DNA of 64,000 bases from Agrococcus sp. ProA11 (GTDB taxonomy: Bacteria > Actinomycetota > Actinomycetes > Actinomycetales > Microbacteriaceae): contig NZ_CP156989.1 of NCBI RefSeq assembly GCF_039880525.1, forward strand, positions 558,001 through 622,000. Reading direction: 5' to 3'. Both the position numbers and the translations under genes were made by a program. Shown here piece by piece: positions 28,663 through 37,979 of this stretch. The notes beneath the pieces were generated by a model. The model saw only the letters and a program-made list of their open reading frames with translations, ran no database searches and was not told the origin of the DNA. The first letter of the stretch is position 1, and every line of letters starts with the position of its first letter.

Positions 28663-30105
28663 ATGATGGAGCGCGTGAGTGCATTCGAGCGCAAGCAGCG
28701 CGTGGTGATCATCGGTGGCGGACCGGGCGGCTATGAGGCTGCCCTGGCGGGGGCGCAGCTCGGGGCGGAGGTGACGCTCATCGAGCGCACCGGCGTCGGC
28801 GGCAGCGCGATCCTCACGGACGTCGTGCCCTCCAAGTCGCTGATCGCGACCGCGGAGTCGGCAGCGGCGATCCGCGACGCGAACCAGCTGGGCGTGCAGT
28901 TCTCCGTGCGCGGCGACGCCGGTCGGGCGCAGAAGCCCGACGTGGCCGTCAACCTGCGCGCGGTCAACCGCCGCCTGCTCTCGCTGGCCGCGAAGCAGTC
29001 GCTCGACATGAAGGCCGACCTGGAGAAGGTCGGCGTGACCATCGTGCAGGGCGAGGGACGCCTCGACGGCCCCGGCCGCGTCGTCGTCTCGACCGGCAAG
29101 CAGGGCGCCGACTTCGACGAGTTCGAGGCCGACACGATCGTGGTCTCGGTGGGTGCCACGCCCAGGCAGCTGCCCTCGGCGATGCCGGATGGCGAGCGCA
29201 TCCTGGAGTGGACGCAGCTGTACACGCTCGACGAGGTCCCCGAGCACCTCATCGTGGTGGGATCGGGCGTCACCGGCGCCGAGTTCGCGAGCGCCTACAG
29301 CAACATCGGTTCGAAGGTCACCCTCGTCTCCAGCCGCGAGCAGGTGCTGCCCGGCGAGGACACCGACGCCGCCGCGGTGATCGAGGACGTCTTCCGCCGG
29401 CAGGGCATGCAGGTGCTGTCGAAGTCTCGCGCCGAGAAGGTCGAGCGCACCGACTCCGGCGTCGTCGTGACGCTGACGGATAGTCGCACGGTCGAGGGAT
29501 CGCACTGCCTGATGGCGGTCGGCTCGGTGCCGAACACCGCCGGCATCGGTCTCGAGGAGTCGGAGATCGAGTTGGCCGAATCCGGCCACATCCTCGTGAA
29601 CCGGGTCGCGCGCACGAACCTGCCGAACGTCTACGCGGTCGGCGACTGCGCGGACGCGCTGCCGCTCGCATCCGTCGCGTCGATGCAGGGCCGCACCGCC
29701 ATGTTCCATGCGCTCGGCGACGCGGTGCACCCGATCTCGATGCGCACCGTCGCGTCGAACATCTTCACGCAGCCAGAGATCGCCACCGTCGGCTGGTCGC
29801 AGAAGCAGATCGAGGAGGGCGTCGCGCAGGGCGAGATCTACCGGATCGACCTCTCGACCAACGCGCGCGCGAAGATGATGGGCGTCGAGGACGGCTTCGT
29901 GAAGCTCTTCGCGCGCACGGGCTCCGGCACCGTCATCGGCGGCGTGATCGTGGCGCCGAAGGCCTCAGAGCTCATCTTCCCCGTGACGATGGCGATGGAG
30001 CACCGCCTGACGGTCGACCAGATCGCGCGTGTCTTCCCGGTCTTCCCGTCGCTCACCGGGTCGATCTCCGATGCTGCACGGGCGATGCACCGCTTCGAGG
30101 ACTGA
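28663..30105 (+). CDS. lpdA: NAD(P)H-quinone dehydrogenase, LpdA type
   Basis: A 480-residue flavoprotein of the pyridine nucleotide-disulfide family. FAD and NAD motifs are VVIIGGGPGGYEAALAG and LIVVGSGVTGAEFAS. The region that normally holds the redox-active CxxxxC reads GGSAILTDVVPSKS, so both cysteines are missing, as in Mycobacterium tuberculosis LpdA (Rv3303c), a quinone reductase and not a lipoamide dehydrogenase. NVYAVGDCADALPLASVAS and the dimerisation domain follow. Start uncertain among ATG 28663, ATG 28666 and GTG 28675 (GGAG just upstream). Confidence 0.88.
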   Translation: MMERVSAFERKQRVVIIGGGPGGYEAALAGAQLGAEVTLIERTGVGGSAILTDVVPSKSLIATAESAAAIRDANQLGVQFSVRGDAGRAQKPDVAVNLRAVNRRLLSLAAKQSLDMKADLEKVGVTIVQGEGRLDGPGRVVVSTGKQGADFDEFEADTIVVSVGATPRQLPSAMPDGERILEWTQLYTLDEVPEHLIVVGSGVTGAEFASAYSNIGSKVTLVSSREQVLPGEDTDAAAVIEDVFRRQGMQVLSKSRAEKVERTDSGVVVTLTDSRTVEGSHCLMAVGSVPNTAGIGLEESEIELAESGHILVNRVARTNLPNVYAVGDCADALPLASVASMQGRTAMFHALGDAVHPISMRTVASNIFTQPEIATVGWSQKQIEEGVAQGEIYRIDLSTNARAKMMGVEDGFVKLFARTGSGTVIGGVIVAPKASELIFPVTMAMEHRLTVDQIARVFPVFPSLTGSISDAARAMHRFED

Positions 30106-30128
30106 CGCGCCCAGCACGGCGCCGCGCG

Positions 30129-31895
30129 TCAGTCCGCGTCGGGCGTGATCGTGACGAGCGCGTGGCCCGAGGGCACGGTCTTGCCGACCGGTGCGTCGAT
30201 CGCGGCGATCGTGCCGTCGATGGGCGCCGAGATCGGCTGCTCCATCTTCATCGCCTCGAGCACCAGCAGCAGATCGCCGGCGACCACGCGGTCGCCCACC
30301 TCCACCGCCGCCTTCACGACCGTCGCCTGCATGGGCGAGACGATCGAGCCGGAGCCGGCGCCGCCCTCGAGCGCGCGGCGCGTACGGCGGGGAGCGGGGC
30401 CCTTGGCGTCCTTCGTGTCGGAGAAGAGCCGCTGCGGCATCGACACCGAGATGCGCTTGCCGTTGCTCTCGACGACGACCGTGCGGCGCGCCTCCGGTCC
30501 GCCCAGCTCACCGGGCTCGCCATCCCACGCGGGGATGTCGTTCTCGAACTCGGTCTCGATCCACGACGTGTAGATGCTGAACGGCGCGTCGCCGGCGGGC
30601 GCGAACGCCGGGTCGTCGACGATCCGGCGGTGGAACGGTAGCACCGTCGGGAGCCCGTCGACCTCGAACTCGGCGAGGGCACGGCGCGAGCGCTCCAGCG
30701 CCTCCGCGCGGTCGCGTCCCGTGACGATGAGCTTCGCGAGCATCGAGTCGAAGTTGCCGCCGATGACGTCGCCGGCCACCACGCCGGAGTCGACGCGCAC
30801 GCCTGGGCCGGACGGGGTGCGGTAGCTGCGCACCGGACCCGGCTGGGGCATGAACCCGCGGCCGGCATCCTCGCCGTTGATGCGGAACTCGATGGAGTGG
30901 CCGCGCACCTCTGGGTCGTCGTAGCCGAGCGCCTCGCCCTCCGCGATGCGGAACTGCTCGCGCACCAGGTCGATGCCCGTCACCTCCTCGGAGACCGGAT
31001 GCTCGACCTGCAGGCGGGTGTTGACCTCGAGGAACGAGATGGTGCCGTCGGCGCCGATGAGGAACTCGCAGGTGCCGGCGCCGACGTACTTCGCGGCGCG
31101 CAGGATCTCCTTCGACGCGCGGCGCAGCTCCGCATCCTGCGCGTCGGTGACGAAGGGCGCGGGCGCCTCCTCGACGAGCTTCTGATGGCGGCGCTGCAGC
31201 GAGCAGTCGCGCGTCGAGACGACGACGACGTTGCCGTGCGCATCGGCGAGGCACTGCGTCTCCACGTGCCGAGGCTTGTCGAGGTACTTCTCGACGAAGC
31301 ACTCGCCGCGGCCGAACGCCGCGACGGCCTCGCGGGTGGCGGAGTCGAACTGCTGCTCGACCTCCTCCCGCGTGAAGGCGACCTTCAGGCCGCGTCCGCC
31401 GCCGCCGAAGGCGGCCTTGATCGCGACCGGCAGCCCGAACTCGTCGACGAACTCCAGCACCTCGGCCGCGCCCGAGACCGGCTCGATGGTGCCGGGTGCC
31501 AGCGGCGCGCCGACCGACTCGGCGATGTGCCGAGCGGAGACCTTGTCGCCCAGCTGCTCGATGGCCTCGGGGCTCGGCCCGATCCAGGTGATGCCGGCGT
31601 CGATCACGGCGCGCGCGAAGTCGGCGTTCTCCGCCAGGAAGCCGTAGCCCGGGTGCACGGCATCGGCGCCGGAGCGGCGCGCGACCGAGAGGATCTTGTC
31701 GATCACCAGGTAGGAGTCGGCGCTCGTGGAGCCGTGCAGCGAGTAGGCCTCGTCGGCCAGCTGCGCGTGCTGCGCGTCGCGGTCGGGCTCGGCATACACG
31801 GCGACCGAGGTCATCCCCGCGTCGCGCGCCGCGCGGATGATGCGGACAGCGATCTCACCGCGGTTGGCGATCAGGACCTTCGTGATGCGGGGCAT
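30129..31895 (-). CDS. accA: Acyl-CoA carboxylase alpha subunit (biotin carboxylase plus biotin carrier)
   Basis: Carboxylates its own biotin with bicarbonate and ATP to supply malonyl- or methylmalonyl-CoA synthesis. The 588-residue protein begins [19 protein letters not shown], has the ATP-grasp part ([36 protein letters not shown], split across residues 260-300), and ends with a biotin domain whose Lys550 lies in EAMKMEQ. This is the actinobacterial AccA3/PccA form. The ATG is eight bases after a minus-strand TAGGCT box. Its beta and epsilon partners are 12 kb away at 43563-45408. Confidence 0.93.
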   Translation of the reverse strand: MPRITKVLIANRGEIAVRIIRAARDAGMTSVAVYAEPDRDAQHAQLADEAYSLHGSTSADSYLVIDKILSVARRSGADAVHPGYGFLAENADFARAVIDAGITWIGPSPEAIEQLGDKVSARHIAESVGAPLAPGTIEPVSGAAEVLEFVDEFGLPVAIKAAFGGGGRGLKVAFTREEVEQQFDSATREAVAAFGRGECFVEKYLDKPRHVETQCLADAHGNVVVVSTRDCSLQRRHQKLVEEAPAPFVTDAQDAELRRASKEILRAAKYVGAGTCEFLIGADGTISFLEVNTRLQVEHPVSEEVTGIDLVREQFRIAEGEALGYDDPEVRGHSIEFRINGEDAGRGFMPQPGPVRSYRTPSGPGVRVDSGVVAGDVIGGNFDSMLAKLIVTGRDRAEALERSRRALAEFEVDGLPTVLPFHRRIVDDPAFAPAGDAPFSIYTSWIETEFENDIPAWDGEPGELGGPEARRTVVVESNGKRISVSMPQRLFSDTKDAKGPAPRRTRRALEGGAGSGSIVSPMQATVVKAAVEVGDRVVAGDLLLVLEAMKMEQPISAPIDGTIAAIDAPVGKTVPSGHALVTITPDAD

Positions 31896-32008
31896 GGTTC
31901 CCCAGCCTAGGCGTCGGCGCATGACGGATGCGTGCACTCCGCACACAGAAGTGGGGGATGTCGTTGCGGATTCCCACAGCGATGCCGTCTGCGATGTCCG
32001 ACACGCGC

Positions 32009-32038
32009 TTGGTGAGTGAGTGCTCACTCACTTATGAT
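32009..32038 (+). promoter_or_regulatory. TetR promoter with operator in the -35/-10 spacer
   Basis: TTGGTG (32009-32014) and TATGAT (32033-32038) are separated by 18 bases. The spacer contains GTGAGTGAG-TG-CTCACTCAC (32012-32031), a perfect nine-base inverted repeat, positioned to block RNA polymerase when the repressor is bound. The GTG start is six bases after the -10 box. Confidence 0.8.
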
Positions 32039-32044
32039 CGCCTG

Positions 32045-32671
32045 GTGACCCCCATCCCACGGCTCAGCACCGACGACCGGCGAGCGCAGATCATCGAGGC
32101 GGTGACGCCCGCAGTGCTCGCGAACGGCAGCGCCGTGACGACCAGGCAGCTGGCAGAGGCCGCCGGGGTCGCGGAGGGGACGCTCTTCAAGGCGTTCGGC
32201 GACAAGGAGTCGCTGCTGCTGGCGCTCGCCGAGTACCACCTCACGATGGAGCACGTCGGCGAGAGCGCCGCGATGCCGCTCGACACGCTCGAGGACGTCG
32301 TGACCCGCACGTTGTACGAGCTGGTCGAGCGCACCCGCTTCGTGTTCCGGCTCATCATGGCGCTCGGGCCGATCGGGCAGCGTGCGGCCGAGTCCGCGCG
32401 CGCCGACTTCGAGGCCTCCAAGCATCGGCTCGCCGAGCGGTTCGAGCCATTCCGCGGCGAGCTGCGCGTGGAGCCCGTGGTCGCTGCCGATGTGGTGCGC
32501 ACGCTCGCCTGGGCGGCCGCCTCCAGCTGGGGCGAGCACGGCTCCGTCTCATCGGTCGACGACATCCTCGCAGTGCTGCTGCACGGCATCGTCCGCGACG
32601 ATGCGACGCTCGTGCCGGCAGCCTCGCTCCCTACCGGTGCCGCGGCATCCGACGAGACCCGGAAGGCCTGA
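32045..32671 (+). CDS. TetR-family repressor of the adjacent ABC exporter
   Basis: A 208-residue regulator. The DNA-binding helix-turn-helix is at about 14-60 (DDRRAQIIEAVTPAVLANG, then TTRQLAEAAGVAEGTLFKAF, GDKESLLLA). The C-terminal ligand part is not assignable to a known inducer. GTG at 32045 is chosen because it lies six bases after TATGAT and no ribosome site is present, so the message is probably leaderless. It is two bases from the first exporter gene, and the operator in its promoter would give autoregulation and control of both ABC genes. Confidence 0.87.
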   Translation: MTPIPRLSTDDRRAQIIEAVTPAVLANGSAVTTRQLAEAAGVAEGTLFKAFGDKESLLLALAEYHLTMEHVGESAAMPLDTLEDVVTRTLYELVERTRFVFRLIMALGPIGQRAAESARADFEASKHRLAERFEPFRGELRVEPVVAADVVRTLAWAAASSWGEHGSVSSVDDILAVLLHGIVRDDATLVPAASLPTGAAASDETRKA

Positions 32672-32673
32672 GC

Positions 32674-34398
32674 ATGCTCTGGAAGCTCATCGTCCGCTAC
32701 GTGAAGCCCTCCTGGCTTCCCCTCCTGCTCGTCGTCGCGTTCCAGTTCACGCAGTCGGTGCTGTCGCTGATGCTGCCGACGATCAACGCCGAGATCATCA
32801 ACGACGGTGTCCTCACGGGCGACACCGAGCTGATCTGGCGGCTGGGCTTCCTGATGCTCGGCCTCAGCCTCGGGCAGGTGACCGCCAACATCCTCGCGAT
32901 CCTCTTCGGCGCCCGTCTCGCGATGCGCGCGGGCCGCGACCTGCGGGCGGACATCTTCCGCACCGTCGGCGACTACAGCGAGCAGGACGTGCAGCGCTTC
33001 GGCGCCGCGAGCCTCATCACCCGCAACACCAATGACGTGCAGCAGGTGCAGATGCTCATCCTGATGAGCTGCACGATGCTGCTGTCGGCGCCGATGCTCG
33101 CGATCGGCGGTGTGATCATGGCCATCAGGGCCGACGCGACGCTGGCCTGGCTGATCGCGGTCGCCGTGCCGCTGATGCTGATCGTGCTGGTCTTCCTCGT
33201 CACCCGCCTGGTGCCGATCTTCCGTCAGCTGCAGGAGCGCATCGACGCCATCAACAAGGTGCTGCGGGAGCAGCTGACGGGCATCCGCGTGATCAGGGCG
33301 TTCGTGCAGGAGCGGCGCGAGAAGCGGCGCTTCGCGGTCGCGAACGACCTCGTGACCGACGCGATGCTGCGCACGGGCAACATCTTCGTGCTGATGTTCC
33401 CGATCATCATGCTGATCGTCGAGCTCTCCTCGGTCTCGGTGCTCTGGTTCGGGGCCGGGCTGGTCGACGCGGGCGAGCTCGAGATCGGCACGATGATGGC
33501 GTTCCTGCAGTACCTCATGCAGATCCTGATGGGCGTCATGATGGCGACCTTCATGACGATCATGATCCCGAGGGCGGCCGTCTCGGCAAAGCGCATCGGC
33601 GATGTGCTCGAGACGGAGCCGACCATCGAGCGGGTCGCGAACGGCGTGCCCATGCCGACGCCCGGCACCGTGGAGCTGCGGGACGTGGTCTTCCAGTACC
33701 CGGGCGCCGACACACCCGTGCTCGACGGGGTGTCGCTGCGCGCGGAGCCCGGCGAGACGGTCGCGATCATCGGTTCGACCGGTGCCGGCAAGTCGACGCT
33801 CGTCAACCTCATCCCGCGCCTGTTCGATGCCACCGGGGGCACGGTGCTGGTCGGCGGCGCCGACGTCAGGGCGCTCGATGCCGAGACGCTGTGGCGCGGC
33901 ATCGCGATCGTGCCGCAGCGGCCCTACCTGTTCGGGGGCACGGTGGCGTCGAACCTGCGCTACGGCAACGAGCAGGCGAGCGACGAGCAGCTGTGGCGCG
34001 CGCTCGAGATCGCGCAGGCGGCGGGCTTCGTGCAGCAGCTCGACGGCCAGCTCGACGCCCGCATCGCGCAGGGCGGCACCAACGTCTCCGGCGGGCAGCG
34101 CCAGCGCCTGTCGATCGCCAGGGCGCTCGTCGCCGAGCCTGACGTGCTCGTCTTCGACGACTCGTTCTCGGCGCTCGACCTGACGACGGATGCGCGGCTG
34201 CGCGCGGCGCTCGCGGAGGCCGTCGGGCACATCACCCGGGTCGTGGTCGCACAGCGCGTCTCGACGATCGTCGACGCGGACCGCATCGTGGTGCTCGAGG
34301 CCGGCCGGGTGGTCGGCACGGGCACGCACGCCGAGCTGCTGGAGCGCAGCGAGACGTATCGCGAGATCGTCGACTCGCAGATGGCAGTGGAGGCCTGA
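32674..34398 (+). CDS. Heterodimeric ABC exporter subunit, degenerate-site half
   Basis: A 574-residue half-transporter with six membrane helices (1-310) and an ABC domain. Walker A GSTGAGKST is near 365-373, signature VSGGQRQRLSIARAL at about 471-485, and Walker B VLVFDDS has Asp496 where the catalytic Glu normally stands. In known heterodimers such as BmrCD and TM287/288, this replacement marks the subunit whose Walker site is degenerate. Two bases separate it from the TetR stop and one base from the partner gene. Substrate is unknown; multidrug or lipid export is possible. Confidence 0.87.
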   Translation: MLWKLIVRYVKPSWLPLLLVVAFQFTQSVLSLMLPTINAEIINDGVLTGDTELIWRLGFLMLGLSLGQVTANILAILFGARLAMRAGRDLRADIFRTVGDYSEQDVQRFGAASLITRNTNDVQQVQMLILMSCTMLLSAPMLAIGGVIMAIRADATLAWLIAVAVPLMLIVLVFLVTRLVPIFRQLQERIDAINKVLREQLTGIRVIRAFVQERREKRRFAVANDLVTDAMLRTGNIFVLMFPIIMLIVELSSVSVLWFGAGLVDAGELEIGTMMAFLQYLMQILMGVMMATFMTIMIPRAAVSAKRIGDVLETEPTIERVANGVPMPTPGTVELRDVVFQYPGADTPVLDGVSLRAEPGETVAIIGSTGAGKSTLVNLIPRLFDATGGTVLVGGADVRALDAETLWRGIAIVPQRPYLFGGTVASNLRYGNEQASDEQLWRALEIAQAAGFVQQLDGQLDARIAQGGTNVSGGQRQRLSIARALVAEPDVLVFDDSFSALDLTTDARLRAALAEAVGHITRVVVAQRVSTIVDADRIVVLEAGRVVGTGTHAELLERSETYREIVDSQMAVEA

Positions 34399-34399
34399 G

Positions 34400-36487
34400 A
34401 TGTCACAGCGGCAGAAGCAGACGCGTCAGGAGCGGCTCGCGGCACGCAGGGCGCGATCCGCGAATCCGGAGCCCGAGCTCACCGAGGAGGAGCGCCTCGC
34501 GGAGGAGCTCGCCGAGGCCGCGCGGCAGGGCGCCGGCGACTGGGGTCCGCCGCCTGGCAAGGCGAAGTCGTTCTGGTCATCCGGCAGGCGGCTGCTCTCG
34601 CTGCTGCACCCGTATCGCTGGTGGCTGGCGCTCGTGGTGCTGGTCGGCACGATCGGCGTCGTGCTGGTGGTGCTGGGGCCGAGGATCCTCGGCGAGGCCA
34701 CGAACGTCATCGTGCAGGGCTTCATCCAGCAGCAGCTGCCGGCCGGCTCCACGCAGGCACAGGTCGTCGAGGGGCTGCGGCAGGCGGGGCAGGACGAGTT
34801 CGCCAACATGATCGAGCGGATGCCCGACCTGCAGCCCGGTCAGGGCATCGACTTCGACGCGCTCGGCGGCATCCTGCTGCTGGTGCTCGGCGTCTACCTG
34901 GTCGGCAGCGTCTTCCAGTGGCTGCAGGGCTACGTCGTGAACCGCATCGTGCAGCGCACCGTCCAGGGGCTGCGGAAGGACGTGGAGCACAAGATCCACC
35001 GGCTGCCGCTGTCGTACTACGACCGCACGCAGCGCGGCGATCTGCTCTCTCGGGTGACGAACGACCTCGACAACGTCTCCCAGTCGATGTCCCAGTCGAT
35101 GTCGCAGATCGTCACGGGGCTCCTCACCGTCATCGGCGTGCTGGTCATGATGCTCTCGATCAACGTCTGGCTGGCGCTCATCGCGCTCATCGCGGTGCCG
35201 CTCACCGGCATCATCCTCGGCGCCGTGATGGGCCCGGCCCAGGGGCGGTTCAAGGAGCAGTGGAAGCGCACCGGCGCGCTGAACGCGATCGTCGAGGAGG
35301 CCTTCGCCGGCCACGCGCTCGTGAAGGTCTTCGGTCGCGAGGAGGCCGTGCGCGCCCGCTTCGCCGAGCAGAACGAGGCGGTGTTCGACGCGTCGTTCAA
35401 GGCGCAGTTCCTCTCGGGCCTGGTGTTCCCGCTCATGACCTTCGTCGGCAACATCGGCTACGTGCTGGTCGCCGTCGCCGGTGGTCTGTTCGTCGCGGCC
35501 GGCCAGATCCTGGTGGGCGACGTGCAGGCCTTCATCCAGTACTCGCAGCAGTTCTCGCAGAACCTCGGTCAGATCGGCCAGACGATCACGATGGTGCAAT
35601 CGGGTGTCGCGAGCGCCGAGCGCGTCTTCGAGCTGCTCGACGCCGAGGACGAGCCGTCGGATGCTGGCGGGCTCGTGCCGGAGGAGGGCTCCGGTCGGGT
35701 CACGTTCGAGCGGGTGCGATTCTCGTACTCGCCCGACAAGCCGCTCATCGAGGATCTGTCGCTCGAGGTGGAGCCGGGGCAGACGATCGCGATCGTGGGG
35801 CCGACGGGCGCAGGGAAGACGACGCTCGTCAACCTGCTCATGCGCTTCTACGAGCTCGATGCGGGCCGCATCACGCTCGACGGGGTCGACACCGCCTCGA
35901 TGACGCGGGATGCGCTGCGCGCCCAGACGGGCATGGTGCTGCAGGACACGTGGCTCTTCGGAGGCTCGATCCGAGACAACATCGCGTTCGGCAGGCCCGA
36001 CGCCAGCGAGGAGGAGATCCGCGCGGCCGCCGAGGCCACCTACGTCGACCGCTTCGTGCATGCGCTGCCGGACGGCTACGACACCGTGATCGACGAGGAG
36101 GCCTCCAACCTCTCGGCCGGGGAGAAGCAGCTGGTGACGATCGCGCGCGCCTTCCTGGCGCAGCCGAGCGTGCTCATCCTGGACGAGGCGACGTCGTCGG
36201 TCGACACGCGCACCGAGCTGCTGCTGCAGCACGCGATGGCCGCGCTGCGCACCGATCGCACCTCGTTCGTGATCGCGCACCGGCTCTCGACGATCCGCGA
36301 CGCCGACCTGATCCTGGTGATGGAGGCCGGGCGCATCGTCGAGCAGGGCTCGCACGATCAGCTGGTCGCGCAGCGAGGGGCGTACTGGCGGCTGCTCAAC
36401 GCGCAGTTCCAGGAGGCGGCGACTGATCTCGACCTGGAGGACGAGCTGGCGCAGCCGGGCGCTGGCGCCGCGCAGCAGACAACCTAG
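34400..36487 (+). CDS. Heterodimeric ABC exporter subunit, canonical Walker-site half
   Basis: A 695-residue half-transporter. A charged N-terminus (1-60) precedes six membrane helices; between helices 1 and 2 there is an additional external segment of roughly 50-60 residues (about 100-155). The ABC domain has an intact Walker B with Asp595-Glu596 (LILDEATSSVDTR), but the signature is LSAGEKQ (571-577) instead of LSGGQ. In the heterodimer, this altered signature would face the degenerate Walker site of the partner. ATG follows the partner stop after one base. Confidence 0.88.
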   Translation: MSQRQKQTRQERLAARRARSANPEPELTEEERLAEELAEAARQGAGDWGPPPGKAKSFWSSGRRLLSLLHPYRWWLALVVLVGTIGVVLVVLGPRILGEATNVIVQGFIQQQLPAGSTQAQVVEGLRQAGQDEFANMIERMPDLQPGQGIDFDALGGILLLVLGVYLVGSVFQWLQGYVVNRIVQRTVQGLRKDVEHKIHRLPLSYYDRTQRGDLLSRVTNDLDNVSQSMSQSMSQIVTGLLTVIGVLVMMLSINVWLALIALIAVPLTGIILGAVMGPAQGRFKEQWKRTGALNAIVEEAFAGHALVKVFGREEAVRARFAEQNEAVFDASFKAQFLSGLVFPLMTFVGNIGYVLVAVAGGLFVAAGQILVGDVQAFIQYSQQFSQNLGQIGQTITMVQSGVASAERVFELLDAEDEPSDAGGLVPEEGSGRVTFERVRFSYSPDKPLIEDLSLEVEPGQTIAIVGPTGAGKTTLVNLLMRFYELDAGRITLDGVDTASMTRDALRAQTGMVLQDTWLFGGSIRDNIAFGRPDASEEEIRAAAEATYVDRFVHALPDGYDTVIDEEASNLSAGEKQLVTIARAFLAQPSVLILDEATSSVDTRTELLLQHAMAALRTDRTSFVIAHRLSTIRDADLILVMEAGRIVEQGSHDQLVAQRGAYWRLLNAQFQEAATDLDLEDELAQPGAGAAQQTT

Positions 36488-36513
36488 CGGGCGGCGCGGC
36501 GCCAGCGGCTCGC

Positions 36514-37275
36514 TCACGCGCCGAGCGACACCCAGCCGGCGACGTCGTGCACCGCGAGACCCGCGAAGCGGTCGCGCGGATCGATGCGGGTGGCGACGCC
36601 GACGAGGGCGGCCTCCATCGCAGCCCGGCCCTCGTCGGCGAACGTCTCACCGGCGGTCGGCGCGGGGTGCCGCACCGGGCGCGTCTCGACGCCGATCCGG
36701 TACGGCACACGTGCCCGGCGCAGCAGCCCGCGTGCCGCGGCGCTGATCGCGAGGATGGCATCGGCGCGGTCGCGATAGGCCAGGAGGGTCAGGGCGTCCG
36801 CGGCACTCGCGATGCGCGTGAAGGCGGGCGGATGCGTCGTGGCCAACCAGGGCGCGAGGTCGACCTCGACCGGCAGTCCGGTGTGCGCGGCGACGTCGCG
36901 CACGGCGCGCTCGAGGCCCGCGAGCCGCCGATCCTCGTTGCCCGCCCAGTCCGGCGTGCTCCACGGCTCGATGTCGAGGTGCACGCCGTCGAAGACGAGG
37001 CCGCCGGTGGCGCGCTCCATCCACCGCAGCGCGCCCCGCCCCTCGACCCACGACGGGTCGCCGCCGAGTGCGCTCACACGGATGCCGCGGTCGCGCAGCG
37101 CGCTCACGCACGCCCGGGTGTGCTCGCTCGGGCCCGCGCCCGGCACGCTCACGAACGCCTCGTGCACGCGCTGCCCGGCGAGGAACGCGGCCACGGCGGC
37201 GGCGTCGGGCGGGGCGGCCTCGTGCACCCACAGCCAGGCCGCGCGCGGGGCGGGGGTCACGACCGCCGGTGGCAT
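36514..37275 (-). CDS. GH18-like (beta/alpha)-barrel protein of unknown function
   Basis: A 253-residue cytosolic protein without signal peptide. The segment LVFDGVHLDIEPWSTPDW (93-110) resembles the strand 4 catalytic motif of family 18 glycosidases (Asp96, Asp101, Glu103), followed by PVEVDLAPWLATTHPP and LTLLAYRDRADAI, consistent with later barrel strands. The ATG overlaps the maf stop by one base (TGATG), so it is coupled to maf. I do not recognise a named family; the barrel assignment is inference from motif pattern. Confidence 0.6.
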   Translation of the reverse strand: MPPAVVTPAPRAAWLWVHEAAPPDAAAVAAFLAGQRVHEAFVSVPGAGPSEHTRACVSALRDRGIRVSALGGDPSWVEGRGALRWMERATGGLVFDGVHLDIEPWSTPDWAGNEDRRLAGLERAVRDVAAHTGLPVEVDLAPWLATTHPPAFTRIASAADALTLLAYRDRADAILAISAAARGLLRRARVPYRIGVETRPVRHPAPTAGETFADEGRAAMEAALVGVATRIDPRDRFAGLAVHDVAGWVSLGA

Positions 37276-37907
37276 CAGCTCGTCAGCGCCGGCCAGGCGA
37301 CGCCCAGCTCGCGCGCGAGGCGTCGCACCGCGGGGATGCTCATGCCGACGACCGTCGACGGGTCGCCGTCGATGCGATCGATGAACGCGGCGCCGCGGCC
37401 GTCGATCGTGAAGGCGCCCGCCACCTCCAGCGGCTCGCCGGTGGCCACGTACGCGTCGATCTCGGCCTCATCGATGTCGGGGGAGAAGTCGAGGTGCGTC
37501 GCGGTGGTGGTGCCCGCCGAATTTTGGATGCGGCCATCGCGCACCCGCAGCATCCAGTGCCCGGAGTGCAGCGTCGCCGACCTGCCGCGCTGCGCCAGCC
37601 AGCGCTCGCGAGCGCGCTCGGGCGTGTGCGGCTTGCCGAGCATCTCGCCGTCGAGCTCGAGCGACGAGTCGCCGCCCAGCACGAGCCCGTCGAAGCCCGT
37701 CAGCGGGTCCTGATCGAGCAGTGCCTCGGCCTTCGCCCGCGCGAGCAGCAGCACGTAGTCGGCGGGGGCGAGCGGGCCGTGCTGCGCCTCGTGCGCGACG
37801 ATCAGGAACTCCTCGTCGAGGTCGGTCGGCGTCACGATCGGCTCGATGCCCGCCTGCCGCAGCAGCGCGAGGCGGGCGGGCGAGGCGGAGGCGAGGATGA
37901 GCTGCAC
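37275..37907 (-). CDS. maf: Maf-like nucleotide pyrophosphatase
   Basis: Hydrolyses non-canonical or pyrimidine nucleoside triphosphates. The 210-residue protein begins VQLILASASPARLALLRQAG, the Maf hallmark (SASPRR/SPAR), with later DLDEEF, VLGGDSSLELDG and GRSATLHSGH matching the family. GTG at 37907 is required to include the conserved start, with a weak GAGGAT site upstream. It is divergent from ldh with 72 bp between starts. In related actinobacteria maf usually lies next to the acyl-CoA carboxylase epsilon gene; here it is 5.7 kb away. Confidence 0.9.
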   Translation of the reverse strand: MQLILASASPARLALLRQAGIEPIVTPTDLDEEFLIVAHEAQHGPLAPADYVLLLARAKAEALLDQDPLTGFDGLVLGGDSSLELDGEMLGKPHTPERARERWLAQRGRSATLHSGHWMLRVRDGRIQNSAGTTTATHLDFSPDIDEAEIDAYVATGEPLEVAGAFTIDGRGAAFIDRIDGDPSTVVGMSIPAVRRLARELGVAWPALTS

Positions 37908-37967
37908 GCGTCGATCCTCGCACCCGCAGCCGGCGGAGTGCTCTGGCGCGGCCCCGTTCGTCGCGCC

Positions 37968-37973
37968 TACTGT
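37968..37973 (+). promoter_or_regulatory. -10 box for ldh
   Basis: TACTGT ends six bases before the ldh ATG with no ribosome site between, so leaderless initiation is likely. Confidence 0.5.
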
Positions 37974-37979
37974 GGCGTC

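Noticed and set aside
32012-32031. Transcription terminator behind accA's upstream region
   Set aside because: The palindrome lies precisely between -35 and -10 boxes of the TetR gene and accA reads away from it, so an operator is the better explanation.
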